From: Winogradskyella aurantiaca | GTDB taxonomy: Bacteria; Bacteroidota; Bacteroidia; Flavobacteriales; Flavobacteriaceae | Reading direction: 5' to 3' | NCBI RefSeq assembly: GCF_003362725.1 | Contig: NZ_QKTV01000001.1 | Span: 248,001-312,000, forward strand | Length of the DNA: 64,000 bases | Shown here: positions 1-9,370 of the stretch, in pieces | Numbering within the stretch: the stretch's first letter is position 1 | How the letters are laid out: every line of letters starts with the position of its first letter | Made by a program: the position numbers and the translations under genes | Notes under the pieces: model-generated | Database searches by the model: none | What the model saw: the letters and a program-made list of their open reading frames with translations, nothing else | Told to the model about the DNA's origin: nothing

Positions 1-1391
1 ACATAGCTACATTGGACCCTGTAATTTATTATTCATTCAAAAAAATCAAAAGGAAATCTTCAAATATCGATTATGATGCCGTTATAACTATTCAGCCAAC
101 TTCTCCACTATTAAGCCCTGATTCAATTGAAATGGCCGTTGACAATTTTTTTAGCAATAACTTGGACACTCTTATTTCTGGAATAGATGAGCGGCATTTG
201 ACATGGAAGAAGATTAATAACAGATATGTACCTAATTACAAAGAACGATTAAACAGGCAGCAATTGCCTAAAGTATACAAAGAAACAGGTGGTTTTGTCA
301 TCACCAAGCCAGAGTTTATTACAATAAATTCACGTTTTGGCCCAAAAGTTGAAATATTTCCTCTTAGTAAAAAAGAGAGTATAGATATTGATGATTTTGA
401 TGACTGGAATTTATGTGAGTATTATATTAAAAGAAAGACAATTTTATTTGTTGTTTCTGGCTATTCGGAAATTGGTATGGGACATGTGTACAATACTTTA
501 AGTATAGCCAATGAAATTTTAAACCACAGAGTGGTTTTTTTAGTTACTAAAAAAAGTCAGTTAGCCTATGATAAGATATCCGAATCTAACTATGAAGTTC
601 ACCTTCAAAAAGAAGATGATATAATTGATGATATACTAAAGTATAAACCAGATGCAGTAATAAATGATATCTTGGATACTGAAAGAAGTTATATAATTAA
701 GCTTAAATCGAACAGTATCAAGTGCATTAATTTTGAAGATTTAGGTGAAGGCGCTGAACTTGCTGACTTGGTTATAAATGCTATGTATCCTGAAAATAAA
801 ATTAGTTTAAATCACTATTACGGCTCAAATTATTTTATTCTAAGGGATGAATTCTTATTTACAAAAAAAATTACAATTAAAGAAAATATAGAAAATATAC
901 TGATTTCGTTTGGTGGGGTTGATCCGAACAATTATACCGAAAGAGTATTAGATCTTCTCTGTAGTAAATTTGACAAAAGCTATAATATCTCCGTTGTCAC
1001 AGGGTTAGGTTATAACGGATTTAGAAGGCTACAAAAAAAACACCCTAATATTGACATAAAAGTCAACATTAACAATATATCAGACGAATTTAAGAATTCT
1101 GATCTCATCTTTACCTCAGCAGGTAGAACTACTTTTGAAGCAGCTTCATTAGGTGTGCCATGCATCGTATTATGTCAAAACAGAAGAGAAACAACTCATT
1201 TCTTTGCCTCCGAAAAAAATGGCTTTTATAATTTAGGATTGGGGTATGAATCTTCGGATTCGAAAATTCTAATGGCATTTAATAAAGTAACGGACCTAAA
1301 ATTAAGACAATTAATGCATCAAAGAATGTTAAGTAATAGTATTAAAATGGGGAAACGAAGAGTTGTTAAATTAATTAATGAAGTTTTGTGA
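1..1391 (+). CDS. Fused CMP-nonulosonate cytidylyltransferase / PseG-like nucleotide-sugar hydrolase, 5' end missing
   Basis: The reading frame is already open at the window edge, so the N-terminus, including the nucleotide-binding loop of the cytidylyltransferase, lies upstream. The first ~140 visible residues match the NeuA/PseF family: the stretch IQPTSPLLSPDSI is the characteristic core strand after which the sugar-binding part follows. After about residue 145 a second domain starts (LFVVSGYSEIGMGHV), which has the GT-B-like N-terminal glycine/His motif of PseG, the UDP-sugar hydrolase that releases 2,4-diacetamido sugars. FTSAGRTTFEAASLGVP near the C-terminus is the matching GT-B donor-site motif. 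Together with the NeuB-like gene that follows, this points to pseudaminic or legionaminic acid activation as a CMP sugar in the cytoplasm. Which nonulosonic acid is made cannot be decided from the sequence. Only 1 nt separates its stop from the most likely start of the next gene. Confidence 0.82.
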   Translation, partial: IATLDPVIYYSFKKIKRKSSNIDYDAVITIQPTSPLLSPDSIEMAVDNFFSNNLDTLISGIDERHLTWKKINNRYVPNYKERLNRQQLPKVYKETGGFVITKPEFITINSRFGPKVEIFPLSKKESIDIDDFDDWNLCEYYIKRKTILFVVSGYSEIGMGHVYNTLSIANEILNHRVVFLVTKKSQLAYDKISESNYEVHLQKEDDIIDDILKYKPDAVINDILDTERSYIIKLKSNSIKCINFEDLGEGAELADLVINAMYPENKISLNHYYGSNYFILRDEFLFTKKITIKENIENILISFGGVDPNNYTERVLDLLCSKFDKSYNISVVTGLGYNGFRRLQKKHPNIDIKVNINNISDEFKNSDLIFTSAGRTTFEAASLGVPCIVLCQNRRETTHFFASEKNGFYNLGLGYESSDSKILMAFNKVTDLKLRQLMHQRMLSNSIKMGKRRVVKLINEVL

Positions 1392-1392
1392 A

Positions 1393-2454
1393 ATGAGAAA
1401 ATTAAAAGAAATAATTAAAGATTTTAGTTATAATCCTTATTTAGTAGAAAGACCATATGTTATAGCTGAGGCTGGTGTAAACCATGAAGGATCAATGGAT
1501 CTCGCCAAGCAATTAATTGATGAGGCTAAAGAAGGTGGTGCGCATGCTATCAAGTTTCAAACCTATAAGGCTGAAACAATAGCGTCGAAATTCAGTCCAT
1601 CATACTGGGATACAACTAAAGAATCCACTAAGAGTCAGTTTGAACTATTTAAGAAATATGATAAATTTTGGAAAAAGGAATATGAAGAATTAAAAACATG
1701 TTGCGATAAAGCAAATATTGAGTTTTTATCTACACCATTTGACATTGAGTCAGCTAAGTTTCTAAATGACTTAATGGATGTTTTCAAAATATCATCTTCA
1801 GATATTACAAATACCCCCTTTATTGAGTATATGTGTAGTTTCAAAAAGCCAATTATTTTATCTACAGGAGCATCTTATCTTTGGGAAATACAAGAAGCCG
1901 TTGAGACAATAATGCACCATGGTCTTCCTTTATGTTTAATGCAATGTGTATTAAATTATCCCACTTTAGATCATAATGCAAATCTAGGTATGATAAAGGA
2001 TTTAATGATGAAATTTCCAAGATGTATGCCTGGATATTCTGACCACACTCTGCCAAACGATATGAGCGTTTTGATAACAGCAAACCTATTGGGGGCCGTA
2101 ATTTTAGAGAAGCACTTTACGCATGATAAAACATTACCCGGAAATGACCATTATCATGCTATGGATAAAGTTGATCTAAAGCACTTTTTTGAAAGGATTT
2201 CGTCTATCTATAACACTGTTGGAAATGTAACTAAACGACCACTCGAATCTGAAAATACCTCAAGGAACAACGCAAGAAGAAGTTTAATTGCAAAACAAGA
2301 AATTAAAGCTGGAAAAATTATTACAAGACAAGATTTGACCTGGAAGAGACCAGCTCATGGAATATCACCAAGGGAGATAAATAACTTAATAGGGAAAACC
2401 GCTATTGAAACTATAGAGGAAGATAGTGTGTTAAAGTGGGATATGTTTAAATAA
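1393..2454 (+). CDS. N-acetylneuraminate synthase family protein (NeuB/PseI-like)
   Basis: This enzyme condenses phosphoenolpyruvate with a six-carbon amino sugar to form a nine-carbon nonulosonic acid. The N-terminal TIM barrel shows the family hallmarks VIAEAGVNHEGSMDLA near residue 25, IKFQTYKAE, the ILSTGAS strand, and GYSDHT followed by LEKHFTHD with the metal-binding histidine. The last ~60 residues (RRSLIAKQEIKAGKIITRQDLTWKRP) are the antifreeze-like SAF domain that closes the active site. Total length (~353 aa) is normal for the family. An in-frame ATG also exists at 1378, inside the upstream gene; I prefer 1393, one base after the upstream stop. It sits directly after the PseF/PseG-like fusion, so the pair forms a nonulosonic-acid module. 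The exact substrate (Leg, Pse or Neu type) is not readable. Confidence 0.9.
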   Translation: MRKLKEIIKDFSYNPYLVERPYVIAEAGVNHEGSMDLAKQLIDEAKEGGAHAIKFQTYKAETIASKFSPSYWDTTKESTKSQFELFKKYDKFWKKEYEELKTCCDKANIEFLSTPFDIESAKFLNDLMDVFKISSSDITNTPFIEYMCSFKKPIILSTGASYLWEIQEAVETIMHHGLPLCLMQCVLNYPTLDHNANLGMIKDLMMKFPRCMPGYSDHTLPNDMSVLITANLLGAVILEKHFTHDKTLPGNDHYHAMDKVDLKHFFERISSIYNTVGNVTKRPLESENTSRNNARRSLIAKQEIKAGKIITRQDLTWKRPAHGISPREINNLIGKTAIETIEEDSVLKWDMFK

Positions 2455-2460
2455 ATAGGA

Positions 2461-3501
2461 ATGATTGTATTACTCTCGGGCCAAATCAAAAATATTGGTG
2501 ATTTTCTTATAACAGATAGGGCTAAGAAGCTTTTTGAGGCCTATGTAGATAAGGATATTATTATTTTAGATAGGACAAAAAAACTTGACGATCATTTGGA
2601 GATCATCAATAAATCTCGTTTTGTAGTTTTATGTGGCGGTCCAGCTTACGCCGAAGACATTTACAAAGGGATTTACCCTCTTGTTGATGATTTAGAGAAA
2701 ATAAAAGTGCCTATAGTTCCATTTGGCCTTGGCTGGTGCGGAAGACCATCAGGTAGGCCGAACGATTTTAAATTTAACGACGAATCTAAAGTATTTTTAA
2801 AGAAAGTACATTCAGAAATAAAACGATCAAGCTGCAGAGATAATATTACTCAAAGCATTTTACATAACAACGGATTTAATAATGTGGAAATGACTGGTTG
2901 CCCAGTATGGTATGATTTGCCTTCAATTGGAAAAAGGTTTAAAACTTATCAGAAAGAGGACATCAAAAACATTGTTTTTACTACAGCTGCTGATCCAAAA
3001 CTTATAAAACAAACACTAGCTATAATCAAACTAGTAGTCAAGCATTTCCCTGATGCTAATATTACTATGTCTTACCATCGAGGTATCTTTCCTGACAAGT
3101 ATACAACTATTAGGGCCACAACAGGGTATTTAATAAAAGCCTTAGGCGCTAAACTCGTAAAGAGAAGTATAAAAATAAAAGATGTCTCATATGATTTAAA
3201 TAAATTAAAATTTTATGATAGTTGTGACTTTCATATTGGATATCGTGTCCACGCACATCTTTATTTTTTGAGTAAAAGACTTCCTTCGATGTTAATAAAT
3301 GAGGACGGAAGAGGCAAGGGAATGGTACAAACTATGAACCTGCCATGTTATAATATTGAGGACAAATCACTAATTAAGAATATAGATCAAGATATTCATC
3401 GACATGTAGATGATAGTTTTAAGTCATTTGAGAATGTGGCGAACTACATTGACAATCAATTTGATGTTATGAAAGAATACCTAAACTCTTTGAAAAATTA
3501 G
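2461..3501 (+). CDS. Polysaccharide pyruvyl transferase family protein
   Basis: Members of this family add pyruvate ketals to sugars of exopolysaccharides or act as related GT-B-like transferases. Visible hallmarks are the N-terminal NIGDFLITDRA motif (residues ~12-22), the glycine-rich VVLCGGPAYAED strand near residue 58 and, near the C-terminus, GYRVHAHLYFLSKRLPSMLINEDGR, which corresponds to the conserved R-x-H segment of the pyruvyl transferase fold. Length (346 aa) is usual. It begins 6 nt after the NeuB-like gene and ends 6 nt before an acetyltransferase, so it is embedded in the polysaccharide operon and probably modifies the repeat unit. The precise acceptor is unknown; a glycosyltransferase-like role is the main alternative. 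Confidence 0.78.
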   Translation: MIVLLSGQIKNIGDFLITDRAKKLFEAYVDKDIIILDRTKKLDDHLEIINKSRFVVLCGGPAYAEDIYKGIYPLVDDLEKIKVPIVPFGLGWCGRPSGRPNDFKFNDESKVFLKKVHSEIKRSSCRDNITQSILHNNGFNNVEMTGCPVWYDLPSIGKRFKTYQKEDIKNIVFTTAADPKLIKQTLAIIKLVVKHFPDANITMSYHRGIFPDKYTTIRATTGYLIKALGAKLVKRSIKIKDVSYDLNKLKFYDSCDFHIGYRVHAHLYFLSKRLPSMLINEDGRGKGMVQTMNLPCYNIEDKSLIKNIDQDIHRHVDDSFKSFENVANYIDNQFDVMKEYLNSLKN

Positions 3502-3507
3502 AGGGTT

Positions 3508-4104
3508 ATGATTATATCTAGACTCTTGCAAACCTACAGGAAATTATTTCGAAGAAATAATTCCATACGTCTAGGAGCAGAACTAAAGAATACAGTATTA
3601 GGTTATAATATTAATATTTCCAGATACAGTTTTATCAGTAATTCAAGTATAGACAATTATACTTCAATTGGGAGAAATACTGTCATATCAAATGCGAATG
3701 TGGGTAAATTTTGCTCAATTTCTTGGAATGTAACAATAGGAGCAACCCAACATAATTACAAAAAACTATCTACACATGCTTTTACTTATATTAAGTATTA
3801 TGGTTTTACAAAATCTGATCACCGCATAACTATATTTACCGAGATAGGGAACGACGTGTGGATAGGGGCAAACGCAATAATTATGCCTGGAGTTACAATA
3901 GGAAATGGGGCAGTTATTGGAGCAGGTTCCATTGTAACAAAAAATGTAGAACCTTATCAAATTGTAGTTGGAAACCCAGCAAGACAAATTGGCTATAGGT
4001 TTTCTCAAAAAAAAATAGAGTATGTAAAGGGTTTGCAATGGTGGGACTGGGAGGAATCAAAATTAAAAGAAAAAATTCATTTATTTCAAGAGCCAATTGA
4101 GTAA
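3508..4104 (+). CDS. Left-handed beta-helix O-acetyltransferase (CatB/hexapeptide family)
   Basis: Repeated hexapeptides of the type [IV]GxxxxI are visible through the middle of the protein (for example TSIGRNTVISNANVGKFC, then EIGNDVWIGANAIIMPGVTIGNGAVIGAGSIVT). These form a left-handed beta helix and place it with the xenobiotic/CatB-like acetyltransferases. The conserved histidine of that family fits the ATQHNYKKL segment. The closing VVGNPARQIGYRF is the classic C-terminal exit of the helix. It is likely to O-acetylate a sugar of the surface polysaccharide made by this operon, using acetyl-CoA. Its 3' end overlaps the flippase start by 8 nt, so the two are probably translationally coupled. 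Confidence 0.85.
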   Translation: MIISRLLQTYRKLFRRNNSIRLGAELKNTVLGYNINISRYSFISNSSIDNYTSIGRNTVISNANVGKFCSISWNVTIGATQHNYKKLSTHAFTYIKYYGFTKSDHRITIFTEIGNDVWIGANAIIMPGVTIGNGAVIGAGSIVTKNVEPYQIVVGNPARQIGYRFSQKKIEYVKGLQWWDWEESKLKEKIHLFQEPIE

Positions 4105-5347
4105 AAATTTGATTAAACTTTTTAAGGAGAATATAGGTTTCCTTTATTACCTAATCGGTGAAGGGCTTTCAAAGGGTATAGTTTTTTTGTCTATACCCTT
4201 TTTTACTGATCAACTCACGAAAGAAGAATTTGGTAAATTGTCATTATATTGGGTATCTGTTCCATTACTATCCGTTTTTTTAGACTTATCTCAGAGAAGC
4301 TTTGTCAAATATTCTTATGTAAATGACAAGGAAAATATTCGTTCTGTTTTAATGGTAATTAAATCCTTGTTATTTCTTAATAGTATAATTGTATTATCAC
4401 TAATATTGATAAAGAATATACTAGGTGTTTACTTAATAGATAAAAGGGCCGACCTTATTTTAGCCCTGACAGCTGCTATGTACGCTTTCCTTGAAATAAA
4501 CCTTTCTTATTATCAAATAAGAGGACAATATAAGTCCTACAATTATCTTTTCTTGTTAAGAAATGGTCTTCCTTATGTTTTAACTTTTATCACTTTGAGT
4601 GTCTTCAAAAGCGTCTATACATTTATGGGCTTGCAATTGGTTGTTTTTTCTTTATTGGTGATCTTGTTCTTATCTAGATCCAAATATACCACCGTAACAC
4701 GCGAATTTTTTCTTAGCACCTTAAAAAAGTCAATTTCATTTAGCCTTCCATTTTTACCAGCAATGTTATCCGTGTTAACTTTGAGTTTTTCAGACAGGTT
4801 CATTATTAACTATTATTATTCTGAAATTGATGTTGCAGAATATACTATTGCTTATACTATTGGATCTGTATTTATGGCTTGTTTTTTGGCAACAAATAAA
4901 ATGTGGCAAAAGTTTATTTTAGAAAACTTAAAAAATAATCAGATTCAAAGAATTTCTAATGCGGCAAAAATATATAGTGCAATAATTTTTTTATTGGGAA
5001 TTATAATTGTTCTGAACAAGAATACCTTGGTGGTACTTATATCAAATGATTCTTATTTAAAGATAGTTGAATTGGTTGTGCCTATTGTTTGTGGTATGTT
5101 TTTTTATTTTTTGTATACATTGATATCCAACATCCCATTTTTTTATAACCACACAGGCTTAATGGTAATACCCGCTATAGTATCAGCAGCCGTAAACTTA
5201 ATCTTAAATTTTGTTTTTATCCCTGAATATGGCTACAGTATTGCAGCATATACAACGATGATAAGTTATATATTACAATTTTTGATTTTATACTTTATTT
5301 GTCTTTCAAAGTATAACCTAGATATTTTATTTAATGTTAAAAGGTGA
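4097..5347 (+). CDS. Oligosaccharide flippase (Wzx-like, MOP superfamily)
   Basis: This is an integral membrane protein of about 12 hydrophobic segments. It starts with a short cytoplasmic tail and the family signature IGEGLSKGIVFLSIPFFTDQLTKEEFGKLS, which resembles the first helix pair of Polysacc_synt/Wzx proteins. Wzx flips undecaprenyl-diphosphate-linked repeat units across the inner membrane. The start is TTG at 4097, overlapping the acetyltransferase by 8 nt; no ATG in this frame lies close to the N-terminal motif. The 3' end overlaps the next gene by 14 nt. The context (Wzy, glycosyltransferases, initiating transferase downstream) supports a Wzx/Wzy-dependent pathway. Confidence 0.85.
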   Translation: MSKNLIKLFKENIGFLYYLIGEGLSKGIVFLSIPFFTDQLTKEEFGKLSLYWVSVPLLSVFLDLSQRSFVKYSYVNDKENIRSVLMVIKSLLFLNSIIVLSLILIKNILGVYLIDKRADLILALTAAMYAFLEINLSYYQIRGQYKSYNYLFLLRNGLPYVLTFITLSVFKSVYTFMGLQLVVFSLLVILFLSRSKYTTVTREFFLSTLKKSISFSLPFLPAMLSVLTLSFSDRFIINYYYSEIDVAEYTIAYTIGSVFMACFLATNKMWQKFILENLKNNQIQRISNAAKIYSAIIFLLGIIIVLNKNTLVVLISNDSYLKIVELVVPIVCGMFFYFLYTLISNIPFFYNHTGLMVIPAIVSAAVNLILNFVFIPEYGYSIAAYTTMISYILQFLILYFICLSKYNLDILFNVKR

Positions 5348-6662
5348 AGAAGAATTAATAGAATTTCTTTCAAGAACAGAGGTTAGTTTTGATGGTTTAA
5401 ATTTTTCAATGCTATCTCAAATTTTTTTATTTGAAAGAGGACTTGGCAGATTAAAAATTAATTCAATATTATCATGTATAAAAATCTTCAGCTTAGAAAG
5501 CTATGTTAAGTCCTTGTTTGCACTAACATATAGAATTAAAGAAGTAAATGAGGATGTAATTTTTGTAAATGAGATAAACAATAATAGCATGATTGATAAT
5601 ATCAGGGCTGTTGAAAAAAGGTATAAACATAATTTTAAAGAATTAATTACAGATAAAAGATTAAAAAATAGAAACTCAATATTCTTATGGTCGTTTTTTA
5701 GGTTTAGGAGTTATTTTGCCAATTTCTTTTCCTTTTGTGCTCTATTATTTAAAGAAAGAAAAAAAATAAAAACCATTTCTTCTCGATTTAATGTCAGCTA
5801 CATCCTCTTAATATTCAATTTTTTTGATTCTTATTTTGTGGTTAATTGCTTACAGGGGCTGTTAAAAAAAGCCCGATATCTAGATGTCCTAGTTCTAAAC
5901 ACTGATGTCCATAAAATTTCAAGGGCACTAGTTTTTCTCACTTCCAAAAAGGCAATCACATCATATGTGTTGCAACATGGGTCTACGGTTTTACCCTATG
6001 GATACCTCCCTGTATCAGCAGATAAAATTTTCACTTGGGGGGAATTATCTAACAAGTGGTTTATCGAGAGAGGCACTCCAAATAATAAGTTATTGACTGC
6101 GGGCACCCCTAAAATGGATAACATCTTAAACTATTTGAAAGAGACTAAAAGAAAAAAAGGAAAGAACATATTAGTTATTGTAAACCCTATTGGAATTAAT
6201 CAAGTAATCAAGTATTTGACTATTTTGTACAATTCAAATATTCATATTAACTATTCAGTAACAATTAAACTGCACCCTAGCTCCGAGGATAATAGGAGTG
6301 AAGTAATACGAGTATTTGGTAAAACAAGTGTTACAATTAGAAAAAATGTTGATATTCACCAATTAATATCTGAATCCAATTTTGTAATCACTACAACTTC
6401 AACAGTTGCAAATGAGGCTATTGCCCTTCGAGTACCTCTTATTCAGATAGTATTGGACGATTCCTCACCAAAACTTGAATATGATTCTTTTGGATGTAGT
6501 ATGAACATACGAGACTCTAACGAATTAGTAAAATCTTTAACAAACAATAGTTTGCATAAAAGCAAATTGAGAACCTACGAAAAGTATATAGAAGAGTATT
6601 TTTATAAATTAGATGGCTTATCAACAGAAAGGATAATTAAAGAGATATCAAAACATAAATGA
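5334..6662 (+). CDS. GT-B-fold glycosyl/glycerophospho-transferase-like protein of the polysaccharide operon
   Basis: I do not recognise a named subfamily. The C-terminal half has GT-B features: YVLQHGSTVLPYGYLPVSADKIFTWG near residue 225, IKLHPSSED near residue 320, and ITTTSTVANEAIALRVPLIQI near residue 350. This order resembles poly-glycerolphosphate transferases, polysialyltransferase-like and capsule-synthesis proteins, in which the His of KxHP and the S-T-x-x-x-E motif contact the nucleotide. The N-terminal ~200 residues are basic and aromatic and show no motif known to me. It starts 14 nt inside the flippase gene and ends with an ATGA overlap to the polymerase, so it belongs to the same operon. 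It may transfer the nonulosonic acid made by the first two genes; that is inference. Confidence 0.6.
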   Translation: MLKGEEELIEFLSRTEVSFDGLNFSMLSQIFLFERGLGRLKINSILSCIKIFSLESYVKSLFALTYRIKEVNEDVIFVNEINNNSMIDNIRAVEKRYKHNFKELITDKRLKNRNSIFLWSFFRFRSYFANFFSFCALLFKERKKIKTISSRFNVSYILLIFNFFDSYFVVNCLQGLLKKARYLDVLVLNTDVHKISRALVFLTSKKAITSYVLQHGSTVLPYGYLPVSADKIFTWGELSNKWFIERGTPNNKLLTAGTPKMDNILNYLKETKRKKGKNILVIVNPIGINQVIKYLTILYNSNIHINYSVTIKLHPSSEDNRSEVIRVFGKTSVTIRKNVDIHQLISESNFVITTTSTVANEAIALRVPLIQIVLDDSSPKLEYDSFGCSMNIRDSNELVKSLTNNSLHKSKLRTYEKYIEEYFYKLDGLSTERIIKEISKHK

Positions 6663-7915
6663 GCTGGTCAATTATTATCATAAGCATAGTAATGTTATAT
6701 TTAGTCAATAAGTACTTTGACTTAAAAAACTTACTTAACCCTTTCGTGTTCTTCTATTTATATCAAACAGCGTTTTTGTTTATAGCACTTTCATATTGCG
6801 ACATTCGATATCCTCGAATTCCAATTTCAGAAGATCTAAAGACCTTTATTATTTTATCCTATCTGCTAACATTTATTGGTGCGATGATCTCAAGATATGT
6901 TTTTTACACAATAGGCACAAAATATGTTAGAATAAACGAAATTTCAATAAGAAGTAAACCGTCTAAATCATTTCAGGTTAGTGGTTTTATAGTATTTCTT
7001 TTAGGAGTTTTGTTTTTTGTTATGTTTACGTTTAAAACAGGAGGGATAATTATATTCGCTGATGACATTGAAAATGATAGGATTACAAGAAAAGCTGGAG
7101 CGGGGCTTTATAACTTGCTTTTTCTTGCCTTTATGCTCTATGGTTATGCCGTAATCTTGTTGATGAAAGACAAGACAAGGATTATTAAAATAGGATTATT
7201 TTTGTTTACAGCTTTCGCCCTGATTTCCTATGGAAGTAGAGCTCCTTTATTAAAGTTACTAATTGTCACTTTCATAATAGTCACTATTAAGAGCGCAAGA
7301 AAACTATCTTTAAAGCAGTATGCTAAAATTGGATTAGTTCTATTTCTTATTCTAATTACGTTTGGTGCAATAAGATCAAATTTTCAAGACTCTAGAGTAA
7401 GCTTCTTCTCTCTTATGGAATTTAGAATGGCTTGGAGGCCTTTTGTGAACATTCAAAATTTACAGCGGATTTACGATTTCTTTCCCGAACAAAACAATTA
7501 TCTGAAAGGGTATAGTTATTTGGTTGATATGAAATTATTTCTACCAGGTTCAAACCCTAATTTTGGGACTTATTTAAAGGACCTTATGAACTGGGATTTC
7601 GACGGAGGGAGTGTAACAACATCTTTTGTAGGGTTAGGATACTTAAATTTTGGAAAGATAGCTTTTTTCGTATATCCAATTTTTTATGGATTTTTATTTA
7701 ATAGTCTATATCAGCTAATCGTTAATAAGAAAGAAATAAAGAATACAGGCCTTATAGTTCTCTTATTTTTTTCAATTGGTGTATCGGGTTCAGTTAGTAC
7801 TGGCCTATTTGGAACGCTCATTAATAACGTCTTATTTTTGTTTTTTGCATTTTTTTGCCATCTATTCCTAAAACAACTTATGCTCAAAAAACCTATTAAA
7901 TTTAGTTTTGAGTAA
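6659..7915 (+). CDS. O-antigen / oligosaccharide repeat-unit polymerase (Wzy-like)
   Basis: A 418-residue membrane protein with about ten hydrophobic helices and a long periplasmic segment containing TSFVGLGYLNFGKIAFFVYPIFYG, typical of the oligosaccharide repeat unit polymerase family. LISYGSRAPLLKLLIV at about residue 185 carries the conserved S-R pair common to these polymerases. It would join flipped repeat units in the periplasm. The start codon overlaps the preceding stop (ATGA, 6659-6662) and its stop overlaps the next start by one base (TAATG), showing tight coupling. Wzy proteins diverge strongly, so the assignment rests on topology, motifs and position after Wzx. Confidence 0.72.
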   Translation: MSWSIIIISIVMLYLVNKYFDLKNLLNPFVFFYLYQTAFLFIALSYCDIRYPRIPISEDLKTFIILSYLLTFIGAMISRYVFYTIGTKYVRINEISIRSKPSKSFQVSGFIVFLLGVLFFVMFTFKTGGIIIFADDIENDRITRKAGAGLYNLLFLAFMLYGYAVILLMKDKTRIIKIGLFLFTAFALISYGSRAPLLKLLIVTFIIVTIKSARKLSLKQYAKIGLVLFLILITFGAIRSNFQDSRVSFFSLMEFRMAWRPFVNIQNLQRIYDFFPEQNNYLKGYSYLVDMKLFLPGSNPNFGTYLKDLMNWDFDGGSVTTSFVGLGYLNFGKIAFFVYPIFYGFLFNSLYQLIVNKKEIKNTGLIVLLFFSIGVSGSVSTGLFGTLINNVLFLFFAFFCHLFLKQLMLKKPIKFSFE

Positions 7916-9363
7916 TGTCAAAGACGTATCGGATTTTACAATTTCTATCTTGCTTATATTCTGCAATTTTAGTACTCCTGTTAATTGTAACTATTTTAGG
8001 TTATAGAAATGGAATTATTCACTTTCAAAAACCAACCCATATTGAAGTTTTATCTTTAGTCATTTTTTTGACGAGTTTTTATTTAGGGTCAAAGAACATT
8101 AATATTTTTTTGATATGCCTAGTATTTAACTTTTTAGCCATGCCCTCAAGTGTCAATAATTTGATGCCTAGTGTTCTTATTTCTTCCCATGTTGATTACA
8201 GGCAGGTTTATTATCCATTGATTACAAATGTTGATATTTTTTTAATATTTGGAATAATAAAATACACTAATCTTGAGAGTATTAGCTCAATAAGTTTTAA
8301 ATATTTCAGAATAATTCTGTCAACTTGTATTATTATTCTAAGCTCCTTGATTTTCAATCTAGTCACAAGTATTGACCTGTCTGATATACTTATAATTATA
8401 GCAAACAGTTATCACCTAAGGTATTTAATCTTGATCTTAATTTTAGTTTATTATTTGAAAAGTAGATTTGACCCTAGATTTCTTTTTTATGGAGTTTTGA
8501 TCAGTACGTTATTTTTAATTTCAGAGGCTATAGTCTTTTCGAAAATTTATTACAGTTACGACCGATTAGTGAGCGGAACGCTTAGGAATAATACGTTTGC
8601 TAATACTATCTGCGCTATTAATGCATACATAATGCTACTACTTTATAGAAAAAAGATTTCAATTTATTATGGTTTTGTATGTCTTATTATTTTCGCAGCA
8701 ATTCTATTTAGTTCGTGCAGATCAGCTTTGTTTATTTCCATTTTAACTTTCATAGTATTTTATTTTCTGACCATATTAAACCATTTTAAGAATAAATTAT
8801 GGATTAGAGTTTGCGTGGATATTTTTTTTGGTATTGTTGTTTTTATGGGGTTAATGTACCTTAATAGAGAAGAACGGCTTTCAGTCAAGAATTTTGAAAT
8901 AGAATCTATTGATTTTTCAAAAAAGAGAATCGATAGTATAATAGTTTTTTCTGATAATCCATTTACAGAATCGTTAAGTCTTAGACTTAACCATTATCAA
9001 ACATCCATCAATATGATAGCAGAAAACCCATTTTTTGGTGTAGGGCCAGGAAGATGGAATAAGACAAAAGGAGACTATGGGTCTAAAGATAAAAATCTTA
9101 TGGATTCTCATAATGATTTTTTAGCACTAGCCTCCCAATATGGACTACCTGCTGGTGTTTATCTTTTTTATTTAATATTCATATTACCATTTAAATTGTT
9201 TAAAGGAAAAGGGTCGGGGCATAATATTTTTATTAATTATTTACTTATTGTAAATATTGTAATGATATTTGCTGGAATTACAAATGCTGGTATTTTTAAG
9301 CATCAGGTTTACGCTTTCTTACTTTTTATTTGCATGATAAATTTATTCAATAAAAACTACTAA
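7915..9363 (+). CDS. O-antigen ligase family membrane protein (Wzy_C domain)
   Basis: A 482-residue polytopic membrane protein. The diagnostic segment is the large periplasmic loop ending in NPFFGVGPGRWNKTKGD followed by DSHNDFLALASQYGLPAGVYLFYLI, the Wzy_C / WaaL pattern G-x-G-x(n)-H-N-x-(F/Y)-L. The family includes O-antigen ligases and some polymerases, and sequence alone does not separate them. It is the second of three polymerase/ligase-type proteins in this operon. The start overlaps the upstream stop by one base; an 7-nt gap leads to the next glycosyltransferase. Confidence 0.78.
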   Translation: MSKTYRILQFLSCLYSAILVLLLIVTILGYRNGIIHFQKPTHIEVLSLVIFLTSFYLGSKNINIFLICLVFNFLAMPSSVNNLMPSVLISSHVDYRQVYYPLITNVDIFLIFGIIKYTNLESISSISFKYFRIILSTCIIILSSLIFNLVTSIDLSDILIIIANSYHLRYLILILILVYYLKSRFDPRFLFYGVLISTLFLISEAIVFSKIYYSYDRLVSGTLRNNTFANTICAINAYIMLLLYRKKISIYYGFVCLIIFAAILFSSCRSALFISILTFIVFYFLTILNHFKNKLWIRVCVDIFFGIVVFMGLMYLNREERLSVKNFEIESIDFSKKRIDSIIVFSDNPFTESLSLRLNHYQTSINMIAENPFFGVGPGRWNKTKGDYGSKDKNLMDSHNDFLALASQYGLPAGVYLFYLIFILPFKLFKGKGSGHNIFINYLLIVNIVMIFAGITNAGIFKHQVYAFLLFICMINLFNKNY

Positions 9364-9370
9364 AGGTTTA

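Noticed and set aside
12-14. TTG at position 12 as the true start of the first gene
   Set aside because: The same frame is open to position 1 with family-like residues before it, and the cytidylyltransferase nucleotide-binding N-terminus is missing, so the gene begins outside the window.
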